Below, piece after piece: positions 24,179-36,182 of a stretch of 64,000 nucleotides of DNA; position 1 is the first letter of the stretch; each line of letters opens with the position of its first letter. Below the pieces are notes generated by a model. It was given only the letters and a program-made list of their open reading frames with translations. It was not told where the DNA came from and searched no databases. A program made the translations under genes and the position numbers. The DNA comes from Thuidium tamariscinum (Eukaryota > Streptophyta > Bryopsida > Hypnales > Thuidiaceae). The DNA is taken from positions 6,113,501 through 6,177,500 of the forward strand of contig OX344750.2 of the NCBI GenBank assembly GCA_947034885.2, written 5' to 3'.

Positions 24179-25604
24179 TTAATGTTGTTGAGGAGGTAAA
24201 TAGGCCTCTAAAAAATACCCCTTTGCTTTACATGGGTCCCCCAAATGTAGTGAGAGGGACCCTCGTAAGGAAAAGAAAATACAACAATCACTTATAAATT
24301 GAAAGATTAAACTATTTGATTATGACTGAAAGTGTTAAAATTGCAAAAGTGAGTTGAAGTTAGTTTCAATCTTCTTTTGATATATCAGATCTAAAAGGTT
24401 GGTTACCAAAAAAATATGAGATTAAAGGACCTAACACGCATAACTCCAACGAATTGATGTCTTCTCAAAATCTACTCTATGATTTTTTTTAAATGAATTG
24501 TTAGTGTGATTTTTTCACCAAGAATTAGTGTATTTGGGGATATATTCTAAGAACTGCTAATACTACGGAAAGTGAAGATTGCAATGAACACCCTTGCACA
24601 AAATCTTGAATAGAAAAATCATAATCAATCATTTTCAAGATTGGATTTTTGATGCTAAAATTAAACTTCAAAAAGAAGATTTCTAAAACATAAACTAGTA
24701 AAAGTAGCAACTGGTTTAGGTTTTATTTAGCTTCAAAGGTTTGCAAATACCGGATTTTGGTGCCTTGGGCATTTAGGGGTTAAATTTGAAATATGCCCAT
24801 CCAAACAAATCACTTTTACTAAAGAAGTGGTTAGACACAACAACAAAAAGTGTTGGTTTTAGGGGTACCCACCTTATTATAATATATTGGCAAGGCGCGG
24901 AATTAAAGGATACTTAAGGGGAGATAATTTTCTTAAATTAAAGTAGAGGTACCCATTACTAAGACACAATCCATCAACAATAAATAGAGTACCCTATTTC
25001 CAACTACAATTCGAATGAATTTTTGTTTTCTCCTAGGAACGTGTGTCTTTGTACTTTTTCAAGGTTGGGACCAATAAGTTACTCACACATAAGTGAGTAC
25101 CAAAGTAGGAAGTATTTAGCAAGAAAGGAGTTCTTGAATGATTGGAATTGGATGACTCTAGATGCTATTCATGGATCAAACCCAATTAGTCTTTTGCCTT
25201 TCAAAATTCATAGTAATTTCAATCCAAGAGATAAAATTGCCAATTTTTTTGCAATCCCCATCATTTCAGTCAACGCACCTCTGAAAATATTTGCTTTGCC
25301 TTGCACTACCCTAGATCATGTCCAAATGTGCTTATTTTATCGGTTATGGGTACCTCTACCATAGATTCCAAATGGTAGCCTCCACTCAGTTTTCATAAAT
25401 TAAAGTTAAAGTGAGAGGAGAAGGACTGACTGACGTCTTTTTTTTCTTTTTTTTTGTTTTGGTAAGGCCTCAAGGCTTGAACTTATCAGCTTTAAATTGG
25501 CAGTACGGCTACCATCTTCTTCAATAATTCAGACTCTGGGAAACTGGAAAGAAGTACACTGCGCCTCCATTTGAAATCCCAGAGATTGACACCCACCGAA
25601 GTTG
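24179..25604. other. AT-rich DNA with two solo transposon ends
   Basis: A lone right end of the CCCCTAAA family (GCATTTAGGGGTTAA, about 24769-24783) and a lone right end of the AGGTGGG family (GGTACCCACCTTA, about 24877-24889) are present without visible partners. No gene is recognised; a short frame near 25023-25364 has no family resemblance. Confidence 0.4.
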
Positions 25605-25688
25605 GGTACCCCCCAAATCACCGCTTTTGGCAACTGTGCCTATTTACTATTATTTTATCATCATGTTGGTACCTTTTTTTTTAATGTG

Positions 25689-26536
25689 TTGGCAAGTGGA
25701 AGGACTGAGATTCCAATGCACCAAAGAATGCAATGTTTGGATACCATAAGATAGGAACACCCATAACCGTCAAAATAAGCAATTCAGTAGAGTTAAAGGT
25801 ATCTTTTTTTAGAAAAAATATTTTTACAGTATTAGCAACTGAAAATCATGAATTAAAAAAAAAAAAAGAGAATTTTTGGACAAGTTATTGAATTTCTGTG
25901 AATTTTCAAACTGGAACTCACTAGGGCACCCTATACCGCACTCTACTAAATCTACCTTGATTCTCACAGCAAAATCTAAAAAATTCAAAGTTTACCAATC
26001 AAAATTAAGAGTGAGTGATAATTTGAAGGTACTCTTGAAGACGATTTAAAGACACTCTACTTGTCAGTCATGGGTGCAGTGACAGTTATGGATGCTGCTA
26101 CCTTACATCTTTTTTTGTGTTGGCAAGTTGAAGGACTAAGATTCCAATGCACCAAAGAATGCAATGTTTGGATACCATAAGATAGGAACACCCATAACCA
26201 TCAAAACAAGCAATTCAATAGAGTTGAAGGTATTTTTTTTTAGAAATAATATTTTTACAGTATTAGCAACTGAAAATAATGAATTAAAAAAAAAAAAAGA
26301 GAATTTTTGGACAAGTCATCTAATTTCTATGAATTTTCAAAGTGGAACTCACTAGGGCACTCTATACCGCACTCTAGTAAATCTACCTTCATTCTCCCAA
26401 CAAAATTTAAAAAATTCAGAGTTTACCAATCAAAATTAAGAATGGGTGACAATTTGGAGGTACTCTTGAAGACGTTTTAAGGGCACTCTACTTGTTAATT
26501 ATGGATGGAGTAACGGTTATGGATGTTGCTACCTTA
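25689..26536 (+). repeat. Direct tandem duplication, period about 431 bp
   Basis: The stretch beginning TTGGCAAGTGGAAGGACTGA recurs 431 bp later as TTGGCAAGTTGAAGGACTAA, and both run in parallel to 'GCTACCTTA' near 26097 and 26525. By eye the units are over 90% identical. The text resembles the interior of AGGTGGG-family elements (a GGGTACCCCCCAAATCACCGC end is near 25605), so an element was probably duplicated internally. Confidence 0.75.
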
Positions 26537-26784
26537 TACAAAAGTTAGAAAAGGTCAAAGTTCATTTTGGTAGAGGTTCTAAAATTGTTTCTTCAATTTG
26601 CTTCCTCACAATTAGGTGTAGGATAACTATTTTACTCTTAGTATAATACTTCATTTTTAATTCTCAAATTTCTACACTTTGTAAAGAAACAAGTTGATTT
26701 ATTGTCTACAATGGACTCAAACCATCTATACCATGCTAAATAATTTTTTGCAATCCAATGTAGTAGCCATTGGAGAGTGGGATA

Positions 26785-26941
26785 AGGTAAACTACCCCAT
26801 TACAAAATAAATGGGAGCAAGATCCATTGTAGGTCAAATTGTAGTAGTGGTGTACATTCAAGTTCTTAAATGTACACCACCAATACAATTTGACCCGCAA
26901 TGAATCTGCTCCCATTTGGTCTATAATGGGATGATCTACCT
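26785..26941. mobile_element. 157-bp hairpin MITE, AGGTA ends, TA duplication
   Basis: Left AGGTAAACTACCCCATTA and right TAATGGGATGATCTACCT are inverted, flanked by TA (26783-26784, 26942-26943). Arms continue through AAATGGGAGCA / TGCTCCCATTT to a tip near 26868, so the entire element folds on itself. Confidence 0.8.
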
Positions 26942-27064
26942 TATATAAGATTGTTGACAAAAATTTGTTTCCCTTTTGAGCAAAAAAAAAAAATGCTAAA
27001 AAAGAGAATAATTAGATGAGTGAATATTTGGCAATACAACCTCCTTTTGTTAAAGGATGAATCA

Positions 27065-27346
27065 CTAAACTGCTACACAATCTTAGGATTGTACTGCTCT
27101 CTTTAATTTTTTACATGAATGTCCACACTTGCGGATGAATAAATTAATTTTCATCCACATTTTTTCATGTCTCATTCATGATCAGAGATGAAAGTAGTAG
27201 CTAAACTGCTACACACGGCAATCTCAGGATTATATCGCTCTTTAAATTTCTACATGAATTTCCACACTTGCGGATTGAATAAATATATTTTCATCCACAT
27301 TTTTTCATGTTTCATTCATGACCGTGGATGGATGAAAGCAGTAGCT
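27065..27346 (+). repeat. Two tandem ~136-bp units near the PUX1 3' side
   Basis: CTAAACTGCTACACA at 27065 recurs at 27201, and both units carry CACACTTGCGGAT, then TTTTCATCCACATTTTTTC, then ATGAAAG(T/C)AGTAGCT. There are a few substitutions and small indels. Confidence 0.8.
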
Positions 27347-28140
27347 CCTTCACTCCACTGGAGATCGCTTTCTGCAGTGACCCCAAATAAATGAAATAAA
27401 AACTCCTGCCTAGAATCGAATGAAACCAAAACCAAACCCAAAACAGTCCACCAATGCAGTACCTTACAACAATCAATGAACACACAAGCACCATTGATGG
27501 AGCTTTTGTCCACAAACAACAGAATACCAAGTCGGACATGATGAAGAAGCGGGTAAACAAATCACTGCTGAATACATACAATCCACGGCAACCTGGCCTG
27601 CGAACTTATAATTGCTGTCAATCATTAGGTCAGTTTATCATAGCCCTACAAGGCTACCACCCTCTTTCTGTGCCAACGTGTGAGCTGCTGCAATCAATCA
27701 TCTAGCATGAGAGAATACATGCGCCACTCATTGGCAAGTTCAATATCATGTATAATAAAACTTAAAACAATAAAACAATACAACTAGTAGAGACTGAAGT
27801 TCATTGAGAAAAAAGAAGCAGCTCATTCACTCCACAAATTTGACAACCTGTGAATTCAATTGCCTCAAACAAACTGTACAAAACTCGAATTCAAATCGAC
27901 CAAAAATGCTCAACAAGCAATGGTGAAATCGGGGAGCTTTAGTATACAAGTCGGTTATGAGTTATGACCCTTTGGCCATGATATCTAATATACCTCCAAG
28001 ATGGATGGGAGAAGCAATAGCTTTTCAACTACGAAGGAGTTTTGAGTGAGCCAAGCCAAGCCTGCAATGAACAGGAAACTTGAAACAGAAGCGGAGCAGG
28101 GGGCACAGTACACAACAATATTAGGCCTCCATGTAGAGAA

Positions 28141-30607
28141 CTACCTTTTCAGCCACTTGGGGATTTTCCTGTCGGTTGTAGGGCGCTTGGCAGCTGCCAC
28201 TGGTGTTGGCGAGACCTGCTGCTCCACAGGATCCTCAAGGGGGCTTAGACCAGTATCCGTCGGAGCCTCTTGTAATTTGTGCAGATCCCGCAACTCCTGG
28301 ACTTCTGCTCGAAGGTAGGGCCCTTCTCTAGGAATCTCCACACCTGCTCCATTATGAACAGTGATGTCAGATATTGTGCTATCTATTTGACGGAACTGAT
28401 CCTCTTCAATAATGGTACATTCAAAGTTGATTGCAACAACATGAAGCTGAGTTGGACCTCTAAATGCCGAAGTGGCTAAAGTACACTGATTTGTCCTGTT
28501 TGTGCCTGTTACAAAATGAACTTACATATGGAGACGAATGATTTAATCAAATGAGATTTGTGAAGACTTGTTAACATGAATAACACTAGGTATGTGTTAA
28601 AATATTCCTCCCTAAGTTATAACCTTATGTAAATTTATTTTGTAACACGCACTAATAGGACAAATCAGGGTAGCTGATTCCACATCACTAAGAGTTGAAA
28701 TAGATCACTAAAAAAGCGTCACAGAAGGTAAAAAATGAAAAAAAAGAAAGAAGAAACCGTACCCCACATTACTGAACGATAGAAGTATGTTTTGAAAGTC
28801 ATTGTAATCGACTATTAGCTTCCAAAGTGGACTATCTATTTTTGACATGGCACTTGGCACTTAATTACACTAATGTTGCAACCTCATCATGCCATTGCCC
28901 TACAGAACCGTATTGCGGTGGGATAGTTCGAACACAGGAATTGAGGTATGAGAAACTCATTACCTGGTGAAGGCGTGAAAGAAAAATACACGTTTGCTCC
29001 TGGACATAGATTCGCATCCACGATATTCTGTTGCAAGTCTTTGAAAGGCCTCTTTGGTGGCGTTGTGTCTGGTCAAACAACAAAAATAGGTCGACTTAGA
29101 ATCTCAATTTTGCAATACTTATTGAATTGAAGCGACCATGCTTTCAAGAAAAGCAAAGTGCAACTTTCAGATGTACGTACATAAATAAAATGCCAAATCC
29201 TGTCGAGTAATTGACTTTCGAACTAGCGCCATGATATCTGAAATAGTCTCCGTGGGTTTAAAGATTGCCTCCACCACAAATCCATCTGGAAAGTGAACAC
29301 GAATAGTTGCCTGCAAACAATTTAGTTCCCGCGTTAAGAATACATATCCTAAGATTCTCTAGTAGAGTAGGATATGAAATATGAAGTGTTACTGCTTCAG
29401 CACACTGCCAGCATGGTGTAGGACTCCAACCTTTGTTCTTTGAACTTTCTTTGCTGCCAATGCCTTCTCCCTTTCTCGGATTTTCTTCGTCTTCAAGTGT
29501 ATTTCTAAAGATCAAGGAGAATGCGAGCCAGCAATCGTGCATTTAGAAAAAGGTGACATAAAACCCAAGTAAAATGCATCCCCCCAAAGCAGCTCATCAC
29601 AAGTGCCCCACCCCAAGATAGAGTTCCATAATTTTCATATTGAAATGCATAACTCAAAAAATAACATGTTCCTTCCCGATTTCCACGAAACAAAAGAAGA
29701 GATGAACCCCAACATACTACTACTTTTTTCACACACGTTTCATTTTCATTGGACACCATAGCATTCGACGCTTTCGAACCAAGGCTTAGTCTCTGAAGAC
29801 CAATAACAAATTCCAAAGAAACGTGAAATTCTACAAAACTGAATCCACAATTGAATGTAGAACAGACTCTGACAAAGAGGAGATCACTGACCTTCCTTAG
29901 GCTTACTAGCTTGCAAGACAGCATAGTCTGCCAGTGTTAAATCATAGTAGTCGTCGGGCAATTCATCTGCAGCAGTTAGGTCATAATAGTCGTCAGGCAA
30001 GTCATCTGCACAATTTCAGAACTCTCAATGAAAACTCTAACTGTAAGGAGAACTCAAAAACGATTTAAAAGTTATTAAAAATTGTAGGAACCTCATGACT
30101 CCCAATAATATGAACAAGAGATTTGCAATATCTACCGTCTGGGCGACGCGAGCTTCCAATGGGTTCACCACTCTGAATGGCTGCAGGCGAAACGTACACC
30201 TTCACCTCCCTCCCCAAAGCATTAGCAACGGCACCGATCATCTCCTGCATGCCATTTTCATGCCAGCAAACAAATGTGAGATCCACAAAACGGCAGTCTA
30301 GAAAATCAAGGAGAATCTAATCTTAATAACCAAGCACCACAAGCACCGCCATGCCTACATCCAAAGAGACGGGAGACCACCTCGCAACAAGCATCACATT
30401 CGTAAATTTGGCAGCAAACCCTAAAACATGGAGTAACAAGAGGCAGCGGTCGGTATGGCAATAAAAGCTGCGGAATGGTTAGCTTCTCAAGAACCAGATT
30501 TATGTGAGTGCCGAGGCTCAATTACGAAATCAGGGCTTTCTACAGAAGATGTACTAGGGTTAGGTTGTTACCGCAGTATGAGAGGTGTCCAACCTCGACT
30601 CTTCCAT
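28141..30607 (-). CDS. PUX1: PUX1-like UBX-domain protein (CDC48 regulator)
   Basis: Seven minus-strand exons splice in frame: 30607-30572, 30244-30136, 30005-29892, 29504-29431, 29310-29181, 29068-28964 and 28505-28141 (stop TAG), giving 310 residues. The order matches Arabidopsis PUX1: an LGREVKVYVS segment (~25-35), an acidic YYDLT..AD segment (49-74), a basic KTKKIREREKALAAKK helix (~91-106), a UBX domain from ATIRVHFPDG (112) through YTTPPKRPFKDL to LCPGANVYFSF (~185), and the hallmark tail PKWLKR (PUX1: PKWFKM). In PUX1 the UBX domain binds CDC48/p97 and promotes hexamer disassembly. Oddities: the 13-residue acidic block is tandemly duplicated, and exon 7 contains ~60 extra residues before the conserved tail. 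The 12-residue exon 1 (MEESRLDTSHTA) and the GTTGGA donor after exon 4 are the least certain parts. Confidence 0.88.
29928..30005 (-). repeat. 39-nt tandem duplication inside PUX1 exon 3, carrying an acceptor site
   Basis: Units 30005-29967 and 29966-29928 encode DDLPDDYYDLTAA and DELPDDYYDLTLA. The first unit ends in GCTGCAG, so the second unit is preceded by its own CAG acceptor, in the same phase as the authentic one. Use of either acceptor keeps the frame and yields one or two copies of the acidic motif. Confidence 0.85.
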
Positions 30608-30662
30608 GGTGAGATGTGGACGATGACTGATGCGAGTTGCTACACCAATTTCAAAAAATGAA

Positions 30663-30687
30663 ACACACACACACACACACACACACT
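30663..30687. repeat. (CA)n microsatellite upstream of PUX1
   Basis: About a dozen CA units, ~55 bp upstream of the PUX1 start codon. Confidence 0.95.
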
Positions 30688-31037
30688 GACTAGAGTTATA
30701 CTTTTAGTAGGGAAAAGGGTTTATGCTGACCCTGTGTCAGGGGTGAGTCTCAGGGAAGAAATCTAAGGATTCATACGTCTATGCATTAATGGAAAACTCT
30801 TGTAGGAAACAAAGGTTGCTCGAAGGAGGAGCAGTGGCAACTCAAATCGCAATCACAACCAGAAGTCGTACTCCAAAAATCAAAACAAGAAACCAAAAAC
30901 AAGAGTGACACTCACATGGTAGTGCTGCTGATTTTTGTAGTTGAACCTTCAATCGGTTCCAAGCACGGACGGTACTTGGGCAGGTGCCGACCAACGTGCC
31001 GATAACGGAAGAAAAGAATGGCCCACAACTGGAATTG

Positions 31038-31046
31038 AAACCCTAA
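31038..31046. promoter_or_regulatory. Telo-box (AAACCCTAA) in the PUX1 upstream region
   Basis: AAACCCTAA is a known plant promoter element, frequent in growth- and housekeeping-related genes. It lies ~430 bp upstream of the PUX1 start, between that gene and the Mutator-like insertion. Functional use is inferred. Confidence 0.4.
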
Positions 31047-31238
31047 ATCTCTGAAAGGGCCAAGCAGCAGCAAACCATCAGATCAAGACACACCATATTG
31101 TATTGAAATGAAACTGCGAGCAAACTTCGTGGAATACCCGGCTATTACTTCCAGTACCCGGAAGGACGGTCCGGTTCTCAACTTCGACTCTTTCTCCTTC
31201 TTCTCCAAGTTTTCTCACAGAGTTCTAGAGTGTCCGAT

Positions 31239-31378
31239 CCTCGGCAGTCCCAGGCCGTTTTGGGTTTCCGCCTGAAGCCCGGGCAGAATTTTTTTTGAGC
31301 CCGCCCGCCCTCAAGTCCCCTGCTCCCAAGTCCCCCGCTCCCAAGTCCCCCGCCCGGAAAGTCTTGGCAGTGTTGTTT
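31239..31378 (+). repeat. Left TIR of the MULE with a small minisatellite
   Basis: Matches the right TIR in reverse complement but contains three tandem CCCAAGTCCCC-like units (31309-31354) where the right TIR has one. The expansion therefore happened within this end. Confidence 0.75.
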
Positions 31379-33969
31379 TTTTTTCATTTTTTGTGAAGTG
31401 TCCAAGTGGCGATAGTTCATTTTATTGTGGTGCTCCAAATTTCAACATCCATCCATATATTGGATAGAAAATATCATATTAGCACATAATACATATTTAT
31501 CATCCTATTTTTATCCATTATTTGGTGATTTCATCCAATTGTTTTTAAAAATTTGAAATTTATTGGTGATTTCATTCAAAATTTTACTATTTATTTTCTA
31601 TGGGCATGGTGCCAAGCAAAAAAATTTGGTGCAATTTTGCTCCAAATCAGTAGAAAAAAACACATTGCTTCTTAGGGGTTCTCTAACTTTCTTCGTTCTT
31701 TGCTGTTTTGTGATTCAGAACTGGCTCATGTACATCGCCTTTGCCTTAAGGTAAATGGTTCAGAAATCGACCATCTAAAAAGAAAGATTGATTTGAAGTT
31801 CAAACTCAGTTGTATGTCCAAACATTAAAAAAAATTTGGTAGAAAAAAGAAACAAAAACATAGGTATAGCAAATTTTTGGATAAATTTCTAACTTCAATT
31901 TGAATAAGATACAATTTCTAGAAGGCAAAGGTGCATAGGGTCTTATTTATGCATGTAGGGAGCAGTAATGGAGCTTTTAATGGAGCACAAGAATTCAAAA
32001 ATCGATTTAGAAGATGATATAAGTGTTCAACAAAGTTTACTCATACACCAATATAGTGTCAAAAACCAAGCAAGATTTTTAAGCAATTGAAATTCTATTT
32101 CATCATTTTGCTTAAAAAAGAAATTAAAAAAAAGAAAGACACATGTGTGTTACTCATTTGGCCAAAATTTGACAAGTAATCACATTTTAAGGTTGCTTTG
32201 AATGTCATTTAGATTTCCATTCAAGCCATTCAATTACGTAGTACTAAACCATACACTACACACAATGGTTATCTACATTGATTATTAACTATCTTAGCTG
32301 AAACCACTCACTTTTAAAGACATTTCCTGGGTTGAAGAAAATTTATCCATTTTTCAAAGCATATACATTGTTTTGAGGCCCTTTACAAGGCCAGTTCAAA
32401 ACAACTACTCCATTCAAGAGCCTCCTCCTATATAGCTTCATAGTGGCTCGTCTAGTGCCTTCTGCTACTTTAATGCTTCTTTCACTTGCCCTTCACAATA
32501 GATGAGATTTGAGGTCTGAGGAGGGCTGTTTTGGGTCTGTTTCGGGTCTGTTTCTGAAACAATTTTTGAAATTGTTGACCATTGTCAAGCCAATAATTAC
32601 CAAAAACTTCAGACTTAAGAACTGGAGGGTCTTGAAATGTGAAAAAAGGTCCAAAAAAAAGAAATTAAGAAAAATTTGATGATGTGGCACAGTCTCGATC
32701 ATATTGATGTCTACAATTTCTATTTTTTGGCAATAGTGAAATGTGTCCCTATAGCAATTCGAACTTTGGGAACCATTAGTCTTCTAGAAGCTCCAAATCT
32801 CATCTATTGTTTATAGCCTCCACTTTCCCCCAATTAGGGTTTAATTTTCTCATTGCCCCTCGAGCTCTTAACTCTCTATATTTTTAATGGAAAGATTTAT
32901 TTTGATGAACCTACTATTGATTTAAGCCATTATTGGAGAATGAAACTTTAGAAGGAAAAGCATCTTTGTAGAACTTATTAACCCCTAAAAGCCTACATAG
33001 CGTTTTTTGGTAGCATAGCAGTTTAGGTAGCTCATGATTTTTTTCTTTGAAAATTTTGCACAACATTTTCCTAAAGAGTAGCTTTAAGGCCCCAATTTTT
33101 TTTTTTTATAGATTTTAAGTACATAATTAAAAAGTTATTGTATGATTCGTAGTTTTCATTGCTTAGTAGACAATCTAGAAAGCTCAAAATTTTCTTTAAA
33201 AATTACTTTAAAAAAAAATATAAAATAGAAGTTCGTTTTTGAGATTTATATATATGTAGAAAGCTTTGAACCATTCCATTTTGAATAATGAGATGAAAGT
33301 TAGGAGGAGTTTTAGTTTGTAGTTAGAAATAGATTCTGTACTCTATGATAACTTTGAAGTCTTTTCTTTATTTCAATTTCCAATATTTTTGAAATAAAAT
33401 AAAAGCATTGGATGAAGATTGTTCATCATAACATACAACCATTAGGATGGACATTTTTAGTTTTGTAAATAAATTATTAACAATTTAGTATTTTGAATCA
33501 TTTTCTACTTTTTCTAATTTGTCATTTTTGTCTTGTATGTTATATAATCCCAAATGATCTAATTTTTTTTTATGCATATAGCCAACTTGATCCAAACACC
33601 ATTTTGGACATTTTTCATACCAATGTGACCTTATGAAGTGTAATTGACTATTTTTTGTAGGGCCAAAAAAAGATTTTTGACTATTCAAACACTAATATCT
33701 TGCAATGTACATGGTGGAAATTCTTGAATATTTTTCATGTAACTATATTTTAAATTAGCATACTAGAAGATCTTGTGGTTACATGTGTCCTCAAATGTTT
33801 TTTTTCTTCTAAAATTTGGATTTTGTATTAGAAATGGTAGTTTTTAAGCATTTTTGATGAAAACATTAATAGTCAAATATATTAACTTTAGGAATTAACA
33901 GTGAACTAATTGGTACAAATTTCTCATGTACATTTACAATTACACTTATGCAATTTTTTTTATTCTACT

Positions 33970-34440
33970 CTTAACTAGTGTGCCCTTTGTCTTTGCCACA
34001 ACCAAAATAGAAACAAAAATCATTTTTTCATTTTTCATTCTCTAATTTATAAAAATAAAAATTCAATATCTTTAGTTTGCACAAAAGAGAGAAAGGATTT
34101 TGTTGCACAGTGAGAAGTTGCATTGTTGATGGAAATAGAAAGCTCTATCTACTGAGATGTACAAAAGCTTTCTCTCTCGCCGTTTGGATGTAGGATGTGA
34201 AAATTATCGCATTTCAAAGTTTTTTCCAAAATAAAAGGTAATTTGATTCTCTTTTCTAATTCTTAGATTTTTTTGAAATTCAACAATCTTCACATTGAAG
34301 GCCTAAATGCCACAAAACAAAGTTTGTGCACCCCTCTTCGCCAAGTGTTTTCAAGCGGTATAAAGAATGCCATGAGAGGTCTCAAGAATTGTTACAACTC
34401 ACTTTATCATACAAACAAAACAAATAACCTATCTTAAAAA
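33970..34440 (+). repeat. Dispersed repeat R1 copy inside the MULE
   Basis: Opens CTAGTGTGCCCTTTGTCTTTG and closes with ACAAACAAAACAAATAACCTATCTTAA-type text, as in the 17216-17640 copy. More diverged in the middle. Confidence 0.5.
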
Positions 34441-35569
34441 TATGAATACTCACATCAATATTGAAGGGCCATTTGAGATATACAAAATAACTTCTTGAGA
34501 TGAAAGAGCAATAAAGAAGAAGAGACCAAGAATTGTACAAATTCTAGCAGCAAAAGGGTTAGGAGATACAAGGTAAATCAACCCATGATATGCCAACTCT
34601 CTAATGCAAACATCTACAAAATGATCCTTTGCAGTTTTCTATCAATTCATAGCAAATTTTTTTTAATTAATAAGATTAGATTACAACCTCATTAGGCAAG
34701 TTAACCCCTAAGCGCCAGCAGAGCCATTTTGTAGCTTTCGGATGACTTCTCCTAGCCACCAAAAGGCCTTAATAGTAGTTTTTTCATCCATTTTTTTCAA
34801 TGACCTTTCATGTTGAGTTACAAAGAGTGTCCAACTGAATTCTTAGTGTAATTGATGTTTGTTTTCATATAATTGAGAAGTAATTAAGAAAAACGAATAG
34901 CAAAATTTGTCATTTAAGTGTATTTTGAGAAATTGTATAAATCTAAAATTTCTCCTTGAAAACGACATTTTTTGAATTTGAACCCAACTAATGAAATGGA
35001 GGTCCCCTATTCTAGTTTATTCTCCAATTGAAATTTTGGAAAAATTTGTAAAAAACTGAATATTTTATTGCAGTTTGAACTTTGGCTATATTTTTAATGT
35101 CTATTGCATTCTAATTATAGAAATACACGGCAAATTAGTTTACAGCATGATGTTTTTCATTGTAATGTTTACACATGGTGAAATTTTCAGATTTTTTGAG
35201 ATTATTTTCTATTTTCTATGATTTTTTTTTCAATTTTTCTTCAAAGTATTTCAGAAAATACAATTTTCCTCAAAAAAAATCTGAAATTTCTGTGAAGTAC
35301 AAAGGACATGCAGTTTTATCTCTGAAAAATAAAAATAAAAATTTCCATACACATCTGGTTACAAAATGGTAACAAACTGAGTAACATACAAAGCATTGAA
35401 TTTAGCCATTAACCCTGAAACGCCGGGCCTATGACCACTGGCAGAGAAAGGGCAGGCGACCAAGACTTTCCGGGCGGGGGGACTTGGGGCGGGCAGGCTC
35501 CAAAAATTTCTGCTCGGGCTGCCAGACGGAAACCCAAAACGCCCTGGACATAGGCCGAAGGTGTCCGAT

Positions 35570-36182
35570 TGGCATGAACGCCGCATCACAATACTGTAAT
35601 CAGTTAATCAGAAGCTCTGCTGGGGATTCTTAGGTGAGTTGAAGTTTTTCCCTGATCCTCTGTTTTTGTTTTCTCTTCGATTGCTGTCCATCTGGTGCTC
35701 CATTTTCCAATAGTGCGTGAAGTTGCTGTGCATCGAAACCTACAACACAATACCTTCTCTAATCAACACAACTCTAAGAAGGGTAACCCTAAACTCGATC
35801 GTTTTTTCTGAGGTTTTGAGCGCTCCAGGGTTTTGATTGCAAACGATGAAAGAGCTCTTGAGACCGATCGACGAGAGGGTTGTAGTAGCGTTCCTTTGGT
35901 TTGTGGTTGATTAGTGAGGATATCATATGAGGACAGTTTTGTGGTAGTGTTGGTTGTTCGCTTTTTGCATCTCTTGTATATGTTATGGCTCTACAATTTT
36001 AGTCTTGGTTTGTAAGGCAGAGCTCTGCGTGTGCAAGCGCCCTGGGAGTTCATGTTTCAGGATGACTGTGGCTGAATCAGAATTGGGCATTGACCTTTTT
36101 GCTTCTTAGGGTTTGTTCTGGAGTTAAAGACTTCTACGTGAGGACGGGCATGCTTACACTTCTCACTTGAAAGTCTGCCCTA
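35570..36182 (+). promoter_or_regulatory. PBC1 upstream region and 5' UTR, with telo-box
   Basis: Non-repetitive DNA between the MULE target duplication and the PBC1 start codon. TTAGGGTTT (36106-36114) is a telo-box in reverse orientation, ~70 bp before the ATG. Another ACCCTAAAC lies near 35783. Confidence 0.45.

Larger units (their letters stand above)
31239..35560. mobile_element. 4.3-kb Mutator-like (MULE) non-autonomous element between PUX1 and PBC1
   Basis: The 9-bp direct repeat GTGTCCGAT flanks it exactly (31230-31238 and 35561-35569). The ends are ~130-bp GC-rich terminal inverted repeats: left CCTCGGCAGTCCCAGG, right (reversed) CTTCGGCCTATGTCCAGG, then shared CGTTTTGGGTTTCCG, GCAGAA-TTTTT, CCCGCC and CGCCCGGAAAGTCTTGG blocks. 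Long TIRs plus a 9-bp duplication are the Mutator signature. The interior is AT-rich and lacks any transposase-sized frame. It holds other repeats: R1 at 33970-34440 and solo CCCCTAA ends at about 32978, 34703 and 35409. Confidence 0.88.

Noticed and set aside
29505-29924. 139-codon minus-strand frame within PUX1
   Set aside because: It spans the PUX1 intron between exons 3 and 4; the conserved protein uses a different frame with GT/AG borders there.
32978-35430. Three TTAACCC(C)T ends inside the MULE as complete piggyBac-like elements
   Set aside because: All point the same way and no opposite ends were found, so no element could be bounded.
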